Shown: positions 1-10,603 of the stretch, one piece after another | Layout: each line of letters begins with the position of its first letter | How positions within the stretch are numbered: the stretch's first letter is position 1 | From: Alopecurus myosuroides | Lineage: Eukaryota; Streptophyta; Magnoliopsida; Poales; Poaceae | DNA: 64,000 bases | NCBI GenBank assembly: GCA_028641055.1 | Contig: CM054062.1 | Coordinates: 231,574,696 to 231,638,695, forward strand | Direction: 5' to 3' | Notes under the pieces: model-generated | Told to the model about the DNA's origin: nothing | Databases searched by the model: none | The model's input: only the letters and a program-made list of their open reading frames with translations | Position numbers and translations under genes: made by a program

Positions 1-480
1 CATTTTACTTAAGTAATACTTCCACAGGAACAATTTTTCCAAATCTTAACAAACTATGTGTGTTTTCCTTAAAATAGTATCCTTATTATTTTATCATCTT
101 ATTACCTGCATAAAAGTGAACATTACTCAATTCCTTAGTGCATAACATTTTGCAATGTTTCCAACTAAAAATATAAGTTAGAACCCTGAGCAACTAATGA
201 ATCAACTAAACTCATTGGCATTAGCTCTACACTTTCAAGCATATAATAAAATGTGTCTGTGATCTATTCAATAGTTATTTTCCATGTGTTGTTATTTTGT
301 TATTTAACCAAGTAATAACCACTTCTACTTAAAAATGATAACAATTGTTTGCTAAGTAAAAGTGAAACACATGTAAGTTTAAAACCAGTAATAACAACAT
401 CACCACAAATAAACCAAACAATTCACCTAAAAACTCATAAGATTAAGTTATCACATCAACTATAGCTTACACTTGTAAGC
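1..480. other. AT-rich stretch without a recognisable gene
   Basis: AT-rich sequence with no long open frame, no RNA gene and no clear repeat ends. It may belong to the decayed LTR element that follows, but nothing shows this. Confidence 0.5.
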
Positions 481-2037
481 TGGGGTATTTTCCAGGGTGT
501 TTCACGATTGCATCTCATTATTATGCATGTATCATGTTGCCAGTGTTTCTGTAGTCCTTACCGGGACTACTTTGCTATCTTCCAGATGTTGGGATTTCTC
601 TACGCGACCCTCGAACCCCGAAGACCTGGATTATTATTGTTATTTTAATCTCAGGCAAGTTCATCACTTGCTCATATCCTTTGCAGTATCTCATAACAAA
701 CTACTTGCAAAAACCCTATCGTATTATCACCTACTCTCAAAAGAATGCATGATCCTATTTTTATAATAACATGACTACTTGAATGACTACCCGAGTGGTA
801 GTGTTCTATATGGTGGGCGGATGGAACCATGGTAAGATGAATAGGTCAAAGGAAGGTTCCATCTGCATGGGAACGTATTACCTAGGAATTAATCACAAAT
901 GCCGTCAGAACTCGGTGCGCCATAAATTCGCGTTGACCATGGATCTTCTATGGGGGAGTAAGTCAGCCGTGATACTTTTCTCGTTCGCATGTCAACGGAC
1001 TGCCAGAGACGTACGCTGTAGGTCTTGCGAGACTACATGCACATGGGTGGGAGCCCTTACGTCCCACGGGCTCTGGGGTCTATGAGTGTCTGCCAGGGGC
1101 GCGTAGATCTCCATCGTGAGGGGTGGAATCAGGCGTTCAACCTGCTGGCAGAAATGGGTGGGCATGCGTTGTGCGGAGAAGCACGGTTTGGCTTGGACCA
1201 ACAACCGGGCCCCACACCTGAGTGGGAGTGGACAGGAATGTACACCTGGTTGTGCAACATGGTCTTGGTCGTCCATGGGTAAAGTAACGCACCTCTGCAG
1301 AGTGTAAAAGGATGTGGAATGTTACCCCCTGTTCCGGGAAGGAACTGCGAACGCTACAGGAAAGGCAACTCCATGAAGTTCTAGCTCCTGTGATGGTCCG
1401 GCGGGCATAGTTTTCAGAATTAAAAGCAACCTCTTGAAGAAAGTTTTACAAAACCTTGCATTAGCTTATGACTCTTTCGAGTCTAAAGCTGTAGTTAGTG
1501 CATCAAACCACCCACTATATATCATGAACTTGCTGAGTAACGCTCGTTACTCATTCATTCCCGTTTGACCCCCTGCTTAGAATTGAAGCCCTATTGAAGT
1601 CGTCATCATGAAGCCATCACTACCTCATGAGGCTAGGTGGAGTGATCTACTACTTAGTCAGTAAAGCATCGTCATCAACAACGCTGGTGGAGGAGAAGCT
1701 ATCAAGATGTAGGTAGAGACCATTTTTGGACTTAGCAGTTATAAGCCATAGATTAGGGCTGACATCAGCCGTAGTGGATTAGTTCTGAGCTAGAGTTCTT
1801 CTCTGGCTTGGAGCTTTGAATTGCTTCTTCTGATGTTTCATTTGCATGAGATCTTCTTGATTCATCAAAGAGATTCTCAAGATTTTGTAATGAAGTTTGT
1901 ATCCTATAGTTTGCCTGGTCCCGCTGTGTTTCTGTTGTACCACTCTGAGAGATGTAATATTCATGGATAAGTCCTTCTGTGAGTATTATGTCACCGACTT
2001 GCGCACTACACATGCAGTGGTGTGCTGGGTCACCACA
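481..2037 (+). mobile_element. LTR-like remnant, unclassified, probably Ty3/gypsy
   Basis: No coding frame is credible here. The text around 1530-1580 (a CTTGCTGAGTAACG-type motif followed by TTACTCATTC) and around 1880-2037 (a stretch ending GGGTCACCACA, i.e. in CA) resembles the R/U5 part of grass gypsy LTRs. Copia coding sequence starts immediately after 2037, so the right boundary is probably an LTR end or a deletion junction. The left boundary is not visible: no matching TG start or target duplication was found. The short open frames at 497-1307 overlap each other on both strands and look like chance. Confidence 0.35.
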
Positions 2038-3645
2038 ACCCCGTCAGATGAAGAGAGAGTTAATGATCAAGATCATGAAACTCCAATAGAGGAAACTACC
2101 GCACCTCGCAGGTCAACTAGGGAGCGTACAACTCCTGAACTATACGGAGATCCCGTATTAAACTTCATGGTATATGGAGGTGATGACCCTGCGACTTATG
2201 AGGAAGTGATGATGAGCCCAGATTCCAACAAATGGCTTGAAGCCATGAAATCCGAAATAGGATCCATGTACGAAAACCAAGTTTGGACTTTGGTGGATTT
2301 ACCCAATGATCGCAAGGCCGTTGAGAACAAATGGATCTTTAAAAGGAAAACTGACGCTGATGGTAATGTGACCGTCTATAAAGCTCGACTTGTCGCAAAA
2401 GGTTTCCGACAAATTCAAGGAGTTGACTATGATGAGACTTTCTCACCAGTAGCGATGCTTAAGTCAGTTAGGATTATGTTAGCAGTTGCTGCATTTTTCG
2501 ATTATGAAATATGGCAGATGGATGTCAAAACGGCGTTCCTTAATGGTGACATTGAGGAAGAGTTGTATATGATGCAACCCAAAGGTTTTGTTGATCCTAA
2601 GGATGCTGACAAGGTGTGTAAGCTTCAACGTTCCATTTATGGACTGAAGCAAGCATCCCGGAGTTGGAACCTCCGTTTTGATAAGGTGATCAAAGGTTTT
2701 GGATTTGTCCAAACATACGGAGAAGCTTGTATTTACAAGAAAGTGAGTGGGAGCTCTGTAGAATTTCTAGTACTATATGTGGATGACATATTGTTGATTG
2801 GAAATGATATAGAACTTTTAAAAAAAAGCGTAAAAGGTTATTTGAACAGCAGTTTTTCGATGAAAGACCTCGGTGAAGCAGCTTATATATTAGGCATCAA
2901 AATCTACAGGGATAGATCAAGACGCTTAATTGGACTTTCGCAAAGTACATACCTTGACAAGATTTTGAAGAAGTTCAAAATGGAAGATAGTAGGAAAGGG
3001 TTCCTACCTATGTTGCAAGGCAAGACGTTGAGTAAGACTCAATGTCCAGCTACAGCAGAAGATAGAGAAAAGATGAATAAGACTCCCTATGCTTCAGCCA
3101 TAGGTTCTATCATGTATGCTATGCTATGTACAAGACCGGATGTGGCACATGCTATTAGTTTGACTAGTAGGTACCAATCCAATCCAGGTTTGGAACACTG
3201 GACTGCAGTCAAGAATATCCTAAAGTACTTAAGAAGAACTAAGGACATGTTTCTCGTATATGGCGGTGAAGAAGAGCTCGTCGCAAGATGTTACGTCGAT
3301 GCTAGCTTCGACACTGATCCGGATGACTCTAAGTCTCAGTCCGGGTACGTACTTATTATGAATGGAGGAGCTGTAAGCTGGAGGAGTTCCAAGCAATCCG
3401 TGGTGGCGGGATCATCAACAGAAGCGGAATATGTTGCTGCCTCGGAGGCAACACATGAAGCAGTTTGGATGAAGGAGTTCATATCCGAACTAGGCGTGGT
3501 TCCGAGTGCGTTGGATCCAATGGTTATCTATTGTGACAACAATGGTGCCATAGCAATGCTAAGGAACCAAGGTCTCACAAGAATTCCAAGCATATCAAGC
3601 GCCATTTTCACTCCATCCGTGAGCATGTCGCGGATGGGGATGTAA
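2038..3645 (+). pseudogene. Copia pol fragment: reverse transcriptase and RNase H
   Basis: The frame reads through a Copia-type reverse transcriptase (RVT_2): the entry block near 2220-2420 (NKWLEAMKSEI, WIFKRK, KARLVAKGF), the WQMDVKTAFLNG motif near 2510-2540, and the catalytic YVDDILLIG near 2773-2800. RNase H follows, with YVDAS at about 3295, the SKSQSGYV block, and STEAEYVA near 3415-3435. After the YCDNNGAIA motif (about 3550) a frameshift switches to an unrelated tail ending at 3645. Sense-frame remnants of the usual C-terminus (KICKVHTDLN-like) are visible in another frame at 3645-3755. The N-terminal polyprotein is absent. The protein could not support retrotransposition alone. The open frame extends upstream of 2038 by chance. 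Confidence 0.9.
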
Positions 3646-3794
3646 AGATTTGCAAAGTACATACAGATCTGAATGTGGCAGATTCGTTGACTAAAACTCT
3701 CTCAAGGACAAAACATTATCAACACCAGAACTCAATGGGTGTTAGATTCATCACTATGTAATATAGATGATTGCCCCTAGTGCAAGTGGGAGAC

Positions 3795-5448
3795 TGAAGG
3801 GAATATGCCCGAGAGGCAATAATAAAGTGTTTATTATGTTATTCCTTGTTTATGATAGATGTTTATTTCTCATGCTAGAATTGTATTAACCGGAAACGTT
3901 GATACATGTGTGATTAATAAACAAACCAACGTTCCTAGTGAAGCCTCTCTTTTAACTAGCCCGTTGATTAAACAGATGATCAAGGTTTCCTGATCATGAA
4001 CATTGGATGTTGTTGATAACGGGGTCATGTCATTAGGAGAATGACATGATGAACTTAAACCCTAACCAAGTATAACAATACGATCAAGTCATTTAGTTTT
4101 GTTGTTATGTCTTACATTCGGAGTAACATTATTCCTTAGACCATGAGATCATGTTAATCACTAATACCGAAAGAATACTTTGATGACATCAAACGTCACA
4201 CCGTAAAAGGGTGACTATAAAGGTGGCATTGGATATTCAGAAAGTGTTAGTTGAAGCTCATAGATCGAGAATGGGATTTGTCCATCCAATATGACGGATA
4301 GATATACTCAGGGCCCTCTCGGTGATATCACATCGACAGCGCTTGAAAGCAAGTGATTTGATCACTAGGATGTTATATCACGGGAACGAGAAAAGAGTAC
4401 TTGTCGGATAACGAGATTGAACAAGGTATAGTGGATACCGATGATCGGATCTCGGACAAGTAATATATCGCGAGACAAAGGGAAATCGTTACGACGTTGA
4501 AAGGTTCACACGATCACGAGAGTCATCGTTGAATATATAGGAGTCATCACGGATTTCCAGATCCCGTTGTTGATTATTGATCGGAGAGGAGTCTCGATCA
4601 TGTCTATAATATTCGCAAACCTTAGGGAGACACACTTAAGGTTCGATGAAGCGTTAGAGAGGATACGGAATGCCGGAGAATATTTTGGGCAGCTCCGGAA
4701 TTGTTTCGGGGAAAATTGAAATAGTTCAAGGGGTTTTTCATCGAATGGTTGTTAATAGAATTAACAAATGGTTCGAGGTGCTGCATGCAAATGTTTGTTA
4801 ATGGAATTAACAAATATAAATAAAGAAATAAAAATGTTTTATTTATTTATTAAAGAAAAACCTTTGGATTTTCCAAGTGGGAAATTAAGGAATTTTGAGT
4901 GGGTTTGAGTGGAGCTTTCACTCACATGAAGAGAGGAAGGGGTGGGGGCACCCATGGCTGGCCGCACCCCCGCTTTGGGCTGCCTCCCCTTCCCCTATAA
5001 AAGGAGGGTGAGGGCTCTCTCTTCTCTACACACTTGCTCACACATTTTCCCTTCCACCCGCTGCTCCATTCCATGGTCTCCGGCTTGGCGAAGCCCTGAC
5101 CGTGGGATTCTTCACCACCACCACGCCGTCGTGCTGCTGGAATTCCGGAGGGATCCTCTACTTCCGCAACCCGCTGGAACGAGGGAACGGAAGTCTTCAT
5201 CGAGCTGAACGTGTGACCGATTACGGAGGCACCGCCGGATTGCGGTGCTCTTCTTCTCGCTCGGGATCGGCGTGAGAACGACTACGCCAACAACGAGATC
5301 TTTTCTCGTACCACTTAGAGTCTTCGAGGGTATGTTATCTCAAGACTCTCTTTCTCCCCGTTGCCTTTCATCTCATAGATTAGATCTTGGCCATTTGGGT
5401 TTATCGCGTGTAGGAAATTTTTTGTTTTCTATGCTACGTTCCCCTTCA
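3795..5448 (+). repeat. Copia 3' LTR, complete, 1654 bp
   Basis: It starts TGAAGGG and ends CCCTTCA, a 7-bp terminal inverted repeat, directly after the polypurine tract. A TATA box (TATAAAA) lies at 4995-5001 and a GC-rich R/U5 region follows. The first 5 bases after it (CTGCT) would be one half of the target duplication; the other half is lost with the 5' LTR. Confidence 0.85.
4995..5001 (+). promoter_or_regulatory. TATA box of the Copia 3' LTR
   Basis: TATAAAA preceded by a C-rich run and followed by AGGGCTCTCTCTTC-like leader sequence, in the usual U3/R position of the LTR. In a 3' LTR it could drive read-out toward the LINE remnant. Confidence 0.6.
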
Positions 5449-6624
5449 CTGCTTGGGTATGGAAACTCTACACTATGGATAACTCGATTTGGGCTTCCAT
5501 TATTAGCGCGAAATACGCGCCGTCCGGGGACATTTTTTGCTTCGGTGGCCCGTGGGGGCTCGGAGTTCTAGAAGAGCCTCCACAAGATCAAGTTCCTCTT
5601 CAAGTTAGGAGCCAAGCACTCCGTGGAAAACGGTCTTAGAACGCAATTTTGGCTCGACTGGTGGCAAGGGGAAGGTCCCTCAAAGACAGGTTTCCCCTCC
5701 TCTTCAGCATTTGTGTAGACGACCACATCTCGGTGGCCGTAGCGGTGCGGGAGAGCTGTATATTTCGGAGAACACTGGATGCTGGGGGTGCTGTCCAGTG
5801 GGCGCATCTGAACGATATTTGTACTGGGGTTACCCTCTCGGACCTCCACGACAAGATTTCTTGGGCCCTGGAGCCTTCGGGTAGATACTCGGTCGATTCC
5901 ATGTACAAAGCCCTAGCCAATGGGGCTTCCGTGGCCTTCTTCAGTGACATTTGGAAAGCTAGGATCCCCTTAAAAATCAAAGTCTTCTCCTGGCAGCTTG
6001 TCCTCGATCGGCTACCCTCTGGGCTACAACTTACTACGACGCAGGGGCCTTCGGACGGTACCTGTGCCCTTTGTGGACAGCCAGAGAACTCCACCCATAT
6101 GTTCTGCTCGTGCTCGTTGGCGGCCTTTGCTTGGTCGGTGCTAAGACAAGCCCTAGGGAGGGACTGGAGCCCGACCAACTTTGCTCAATTTTTCGCGATT
6201 CTCACGTCAACCGCGGGGAGGGCCCGTAGGTTGATCTGGTTTCTGTTTTTTGCCCAATCGTGGGCCTTTTGGAACATTCGCAATAAGCTTGCTATTAAAA
6301 AGAAGTGCATTTCTCACCCCGCTGATATCATCTTCAAAACTTTGCTCTTCTTACAGGCTTGGCTCCCGCTGCTGAGGCCGCTAGACAGGGAGGGAGCTAG
6401 ATGGCTGATTGCCAATCTCAAGGAGTTGCATGCGACCTACAGGCCTTTGGCTCTTCGAGCTTGATGTTTTAGTTGCGTTTTCGCTCCTGTCGTTGTTTTT
6501 TCTGTTGCTTAGTTTGTCGGCCAAGCTGTAAGGCCCAGCTCGTGTATGAATCGCTTGTGAACTGTGTGTGGCTTTGTTAAGTCAAAGTCGGGTAATAAAT
6601 TACTCTACCTTTTTTATCTAAAAA
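5449..6624 (+). mobile_element. LINE (L1-type) 3' end
   Basis: The sequence encodes the C-terminal region of a plant LINE ORF2 and ends with TAATAAATTACTC followed by CTTTTTTATCTAAAAAAG, a LINE-like 3' end. The second DUF1618 locus has no LINE at the matching position (62925), and the flank AAAAGAAAGCATG continues directly there. The LINE therefore inserted next to this gene copy after the gene duplicated. Its 5' part was lost together with the 5' part of the Copia element that had inserted into it. Confidence 0.8.
5455..6464 (+). pseudogene. LINE ORF2 C-terminus with zf-RVT domain
   Basis: The frame contains QFWLDWW near 5643-5660 and the zinc-binding zf-RVT block of plant LINE reverse transcriptases: WKARIPLKIKVFSWQL near 5955-6000, then C-x2-C, H and C ligands in CALCGQPENSTHMFCSC near 6062-6115. 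It ends at a stop near 6464. An in-frame TAG at 5569-5571 (where relatives have Trp) and a frameshift near 5672-5680 break it. Only the part after the reverse transcriptase core is present, so it has no catalytic residues and is a dead fragment. Confidence 0.8.
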
Positions 6625-6747
6625 AGAAAGCATGTTTAGTTATATAGTTAAAATGACAGTAGTATGAAATGGAACTATGCTTTACTAGGCACTCATCGCT
6701 AAGTGATAGGGATGAAAAACTATTCGGTAACTTGGTATGCACTGAAC

Positions 6748-8010
6748 TCACTCGCCAAGTGATAGGGATGAAAATTCCAGTGGGTAATCCGCTCCACTCT
6801 GTCGGTATGCACTGAACTCGCTGGCGAAGAGTTGGGAAAAAATAGTAAAGTCTGTACTTGCTTGACCGATCTGGACCTCGCTATTCTCCATGTCAACACG
6901 AAGCACGTACTGCCCTTTGAACTCCCCTCGGTTATTGGCCCCTAGCCTGATATCAGTGATTACTAGGTAGACGACGTCGGCTTCATGCATGCTCAGGACA
7001 GGTAACGATGGATGAATCTTTCTCGAAACAGTGGACTGGTATGTCTCGTTTGCCCAGATGTTCCTAACATGGTACACCTTGCTTCTGTCCCACCCTGAGA
7101 GGTCGGACGACAGGGTCCAAAGGGTCAGTTCTAGTTCTTCGAACGGCTCTTTCTGAAAGCCATCCATGGTGACGAACTTAATGACACCGCCAACACAGGC
7201 CATGGAACGGAATACCTCCGCGAACACCTTTTGACAATTGGCGTCCAGGATATCATAGGTGATACACCCCTCCGGCAACGGCACGAAACGGAACTTCGGG
7301 TCGGAACCGACTCTTCGCACCTCGTTCAGATCACAGACCAGGATGCCTTTGAGCAGATCCACCCAGCAGAGGATAGAGCTCCCAAACGAGAAGCACATGT
7401 CAGCGGAGAAGCACTCGCCGGGCGTGCAAAGCTCATGGGGCAGGCGCCCTGCCTTGGCGACCCATTCTTCGGCGGACGAGTACCACAGATAGAGCTCCGC
7501 TGCGGCAACATCAGAGCCTGCTACCCTGACGAGTTCGGCGAGAGTGTAGCCTGCGCCGTCCCCGTCGCACACGACAACAGCTGTGTGACGCCCGATGTTG
7601 ACGTGGTAGCGGTTGAAGGGGAGCCGGGGAATCGTGGAGAGGGAATTGTTCCTGCCATCGTAGATCAGAAAGCATCCTCTTTCACTGTAGCTGGGGCGGT
7701 AGTGGCCGGCGTAGAGGGCGACGAGGTGCTTGTCCGCGCTCGAGATGCAGGCCGAGGTCACAGTATTGCAGAGTGGTGGCATGGATTCCGTCGGCCGCAG
7801 CATGTCGAGGGAGGATAATTCCGGTGGATCCGCCAGGCAGGCATCGGGTTTCAAGCTCCGCAGGTAGGCGGTGATTGCATCTCTGTAATCTTCGTCGCTT
7901 GGTAGTCCTTTTATTATAATTTCTCGGCCTCCTTCAGTCTCCTCGGCGAATACTGCCTCGTCGTGGGAGAAGGAAAGGTTGCGGTCCAGCAAAACCCACG
8001 AAGGCGCCAT
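6748..8010 (-). CDS. DUF1618 domain protein, grass-specific family
   Basis: The 420-residue product has a DUF1618-like architecture as seen in grasses. An N-terminal block starts MAPSWVLLDRN; the middle block has GCFLIYDGRNNSLSTIP and a CDGDGAGYTLAEL stretch; and the DUF1618 core has SSILCWVDLLKGILVCDL followed by FVPLPEG. The molecular function of the family is unknown, and no signal peptide or membrane segment is evident. I chose the ATG at 8008-8010 because it gives the typical family start; the frame stays open up to 8103. No intron is needed. The copy at 63011-64000 is about 98% identical by eye. The C-terminus differs: this copy ends EFSSLSLGE, the other continues about nine residues longer after a 1-base difference. 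It is probably functional or recently so. Confidence 0.85.
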   Translation of the reverse strand: MAPSWVLLDRNLSFSHDEAVFAEETEGGREIIIKGLPSDEDYRDAITAYLRSLKPDACLADPPELSSLDMLRPTESMPPLCNTVTSACISSADKHLVALYAGHYRPSYSERGCFLIYDGRNNSLSTIPRLPFNRYHVNIGRHTAVVVCDGDGAGYTLAELVRVAGSDVAAAELYLWYSSAEEWVAKAGRLPHELCTPGECFSADMCFSFGSSILCWVDLLKGILVCDLNEVRRVGSDPKFRFVPLPEGCITYDILDANCQKVFAEVFRSMACVGGVIKFVTMDGFQKEPFEELELTLWTLSSDLSGWDRSKVYHVRNIWANETYQSTVSRKIHPSLPVLSMHEADVVYLVITDIRLGANNRGEFKGQYVLRVDMENSEVQIGQASTDFTIFSQLFASEFSAYRQSGADYPLEFSSLSLGE

Positions 8011-8148
8011 GGCAGCTAGGGTTGGGTTGAGGAAGGGAGCACTGCGATTTGGGGATCGGATCTTGAGATCACCGACGGTGAATACGATATCTGCAGCAAA
8101 CACACGAGGATTAGGACCAACTCTCGACCTTATTTACCTCTTTCGGTA

Positions 8149-8440
8149 CCTCCTACATCGTGGCGTCGTCTCCAACTCGATCCTAGCTATTCGAGTAGGT
8201 TTGGTTACGGAATACAACTTTCTTTTATCGAGGGTGTTCGGAATTTCCGGTTACCGGAAAATACAGGGAAATTACCGCCCGAAATTTTCAAATAAATTTT
8301 GAATTCAAATTTCTGCAGAAGAGTAATTAGACGTAAGAAAACTCAACCTAAGTTGGATGCAATTGTAAGAAAATATGAGAAAATATGCTAAAGGGGGGTT
8401 TCGAACGCCAGCAGTGGCATGAACAGCCACTAGGCTACAA
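8149..8440 (+). repeat. Dispersed ~300-bp repeat, copy A
   Basis: It starts CCTACATCGTGGCGTCGTCTC and runs through TTTTGAATTCAAATTTC to a stretch with GTTTCGAACGCC. The same order of blocks recurs at 8877-9200. It lies just upstream of the DUF1618 gene and overlaps the region where its promoter should be. Class unknown. Confidence 0.65.
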
Positions 8441-8876
8441 CACTTTTTGTGTTTAACTATACTTTCCAAGGTTTTTGTAATCTTTTCATTCTTTTTCCAT
8501 TTTTTTTTTCTGTTCACCGATTTTTTTTTTGTTTAGATTTTTGTTTTCAAACTTTAAAATGTTTATTTATTTTTTTCAAATTCGAATTTTGTTCAAATTT
8601 AAGATTTGGTCAAATAAAAAATGTTCAGATTAAAAATTGTTCATATATAACATTTGTTCATGTTTGGAATCTTTCAAACTTCAAATTTGTTCAGCGTTTA
8701 ATTTTTTTTAAAGTTATATAAATACTTCTAACAAAGAAATTGAAAAAAAAACTACAATGGGCCGGCCCAAGTGTTGAGCTAGGGACGCGCGCGCTCGCTG
8801 GCAGAGTAGAGCGAGGCACTACGCGCGTGGGCGAGGCGTACCGCTCGCCCTCGCTATAAGCGCTAGATAGGGGAAC
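8441..8876. other. Spacer between the two repeat copies, no gene
   Basis: 8441-8750 is T-rich and AT-rich. 8755-8870 is GC-rich with TGGGCCGGCCCAAG (palindromic around GGCCGGCC) and several GCGCGC stretches, like a CpG-rich promoter fragment, but no supported gene is attached to it. Confidence 0.4.
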
Positions 8877-9200
8877 CCCTACATCGTGGCGTCGTCTCAC
8901 AACTCGATCCTATTCGCGTAGGTTTTGATTACCTAATACACTCTTTTTTTTTTTACCGAGGGTGTTCGTGATTTCCGGTTACTGAAAATACAGAGAAATT
9001 ATCGCCCGAAAATTCAGTTAAATTTTGAATTCAAATTTCCAAAGAAGAGTAATTAGACGTAAAAAACACTCAATTTAAATTCGATGCAATTGCAAGAAAA
9101 TTAGGAAAAACCAGGCATAGAACGACTCGAACAAGTGACTTCCACCAGGAAACACGATGCTGCTACCGTCACACCGTGGCATATGCAACTAGGTTATCAG
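8877..9200 (+). repeat. Dispersed ~300-bp repeat, copy B
   Basis: Direct-orientation copy of 8149-8440: CCTACATCGTGGCGTCGTCTC start, the shared ACCGAGGGTGTTCG block, TTTTGAATTCAAATTTCC, and AGAGTAATTAGACGTAA. The last ~90 bases differ from copy A. There are several substitutions and small indels, so the duplication is not recent. Confidence 0.65.
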
Positions 9201-9416
9201 GTAATAGAGACGGTTATTTATTTATATTGATAGTTTAAATTCAGAAAATTAAAAACAATCGGGTTACTTTTGCTCGGCATGCCTATTTATCGATGGTGCT
9301 GGGTAAATCCGTGTATTGGACGGTAACCGTATTTTCCACCAGTTTATCCAAGCCTTGGACAACGCCATATAAGTTAAGAATTGAAGTTCAAACCTAATCT
9401 AGAGCACCGATGCTAA

Positions 9417-10597
9417 GAGCATCTATAGAAGAGCCCCTATCCCGCGGAATTGTAAACGAGGAATAGGTCGCGGAAAACTGGTTTTACGGGTTGAAAACTG
9501 CTGCGCCGTATAACAAATTTCAACCCGTAAAACCAGCTTTCCGCTATAGCTTTTCATTTTCAGCACATATATATCAGTTCAAACATAAATATGGCAGCAC
9601 AAATATAAATAACAAATGGTTCGAATAATGTTTCCGATTATTACATCAAATAATGTTTTAAATTAGACATAAATAAATTCAAATGGTTCAAATATTACAA
9701 CAAATATGAGATCAAATAAATGTTTCAAATTACACAAGAATGAGATCAAATAAATATCAAATGGTATGTCTGAAGGAATGTTTGGATACGATCTGAATCT
9801 CTAGCAGGTTTCACTCGGCTAACAACATTATCGTAGGACAACTCCAAGTTCAAGTACCTCTAATCTTCGATGATCATGTTGTGTAGAATGATACAACATG
9901 TCATTATGTTTATGTGGGTTTTTTTATCCCAGAAACGAGCTGGACCTCGAACAATGGAAAATCTAGATTGCAATACAAAGACTCTCACAATGTCCTTTCG
10001 GCAAATCTTTTGTTGCTTTGCAAACTTATATTTTTTCCTACTGTTGGGTTTTGATATGGGCCAGCATTGTCAGTACCATGGCTGGTGCGTCCGGAGCGAT
10101 CCATTCTCGACTGTGCAACTCCGGTGGAAAGAGTTGTCGCAAACAGGGAAGTCTTTCTCCGGCATCTCAGATAAGGCCGTGGACATCAGCTAGCTCGACG
10201 ATGTTGCGGGCGCACTGTTGTAATGGCATGACCTGTCGTTGTTAGAACCTCCATGGAGGAGTTCTTCAAAATCTAGATCTGACTGCCGCTGGATTAATAG
10301 AATGTTCTTGTGAGGCCGCTCTCGAGGTTTGCCGATGCATATTATTTCTACACGGGACCAAGTGGTCCGTCCCCGCTTCCGGGCATGACGGCGGTGACGC
10401 CGACTTTCAGCTTGACAGTGGAGAAAGAGAAGGACTAGATTGCTTTTTTCAATCTTTCAGTGAGATTTGTTCTACAAACATTAGGGTCCTATATGCAATT
10501 TTTTATCTTATTGGGTCCTATATAAAATCATTTACATACACGATCTGGAATTAATGTGACGTTTTCAACACCTTCGGGGCGCTCCTTGTTAAAAAAA
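9417..10597 (-). mobile_element. PIF/Harbinger element remnant, copy 1
   Basis: The left part begins near the GAGCATCT sequence common at plant Harbinger ends. Inside is antisense DDE transposase sequence, and the right end is near CTTCGGGGCGCTCCTTGTTAAAA. No matching terminal inverted repeats or TTA/TAA duplications could be proven, so the boundaries are approximate. Confidence 0.6.
9774..10027 (-). pseudogene. Harbinger (HARBI1/ALP1-like) transposase C-terminal fragment, copy 1
   Basis: The minus strand reads RKDIVRVFVLQSRFSIVRG followed by PARFWDKK and IMTCCIILHNMIIED, the end of a plant Harbinger DDE_4-type transposase. The position that normally holds the third acidic residue (KDVER-type motif) is Val here, so the catalytic triad is lost. 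The N-terminal two thirds of the transposase and the Myb-like partner gene are absent. Confidence 0.75.
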
Positions 10598-10603
10598 GGC
10601 CAT

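Larger units (their letters stand above)
2038..5448 (+). mobile_element. 5'-truncated Ty1/Copia retrotransposon (RT, RNase H, 3' LTR)
   Basis: The element keeps the end of integrase or linker, reverse transcriptase, RNase H, a polypurine tract just before 3795 (GTGCAAGTGGGAGAC) and a complete 3' LTR. The 5' LTR, gag, protease and most of integrase are missing. The LTR start (TGAAGGGAATATGCCC) resembles the Angela/BARE-type Copia elements of pooid grasses; that family assignment is from memory. The right LTR end lies directly against LINE sequence, so this Copia inserted into a LINE. A later deletion removed the left part of both and joined the remainder to the LTR-like remnant at 2037. Confidence 0.85.

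Noticed and set aside
497..1307. Several 60-100-codon frames on both strands
   Set aside because: Overlapping, without domains or codon bias, inside an LTR-like region.
5636..6178. 180-codon minus frame opposite the LINE
   Set aside because: The plus strand carries the zf-RVT motifs; the minus frame has no recognisable features.
7231..7818. 195-codon plus frame within the DUF1618 gene
   Set aside because: Opposite-strand shadow of the conserved minus-strand gene. The matching frame in the second copy is not the better-conserved one.
8011..8103. Upstream extension of the DUF1618 frame to 8103
   Set aside because: It adds 31 residues not typical of the family; the ATG at 8008-8010 gives the expected start.
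8395..8445. Possible tRNA-like sequence (GTTTCGAACGCC near 8400, CGACTCGAAC near 9120)
   Set aside because: Only a B-box-like string; no A box at the right distance and no cloverleaf visible.
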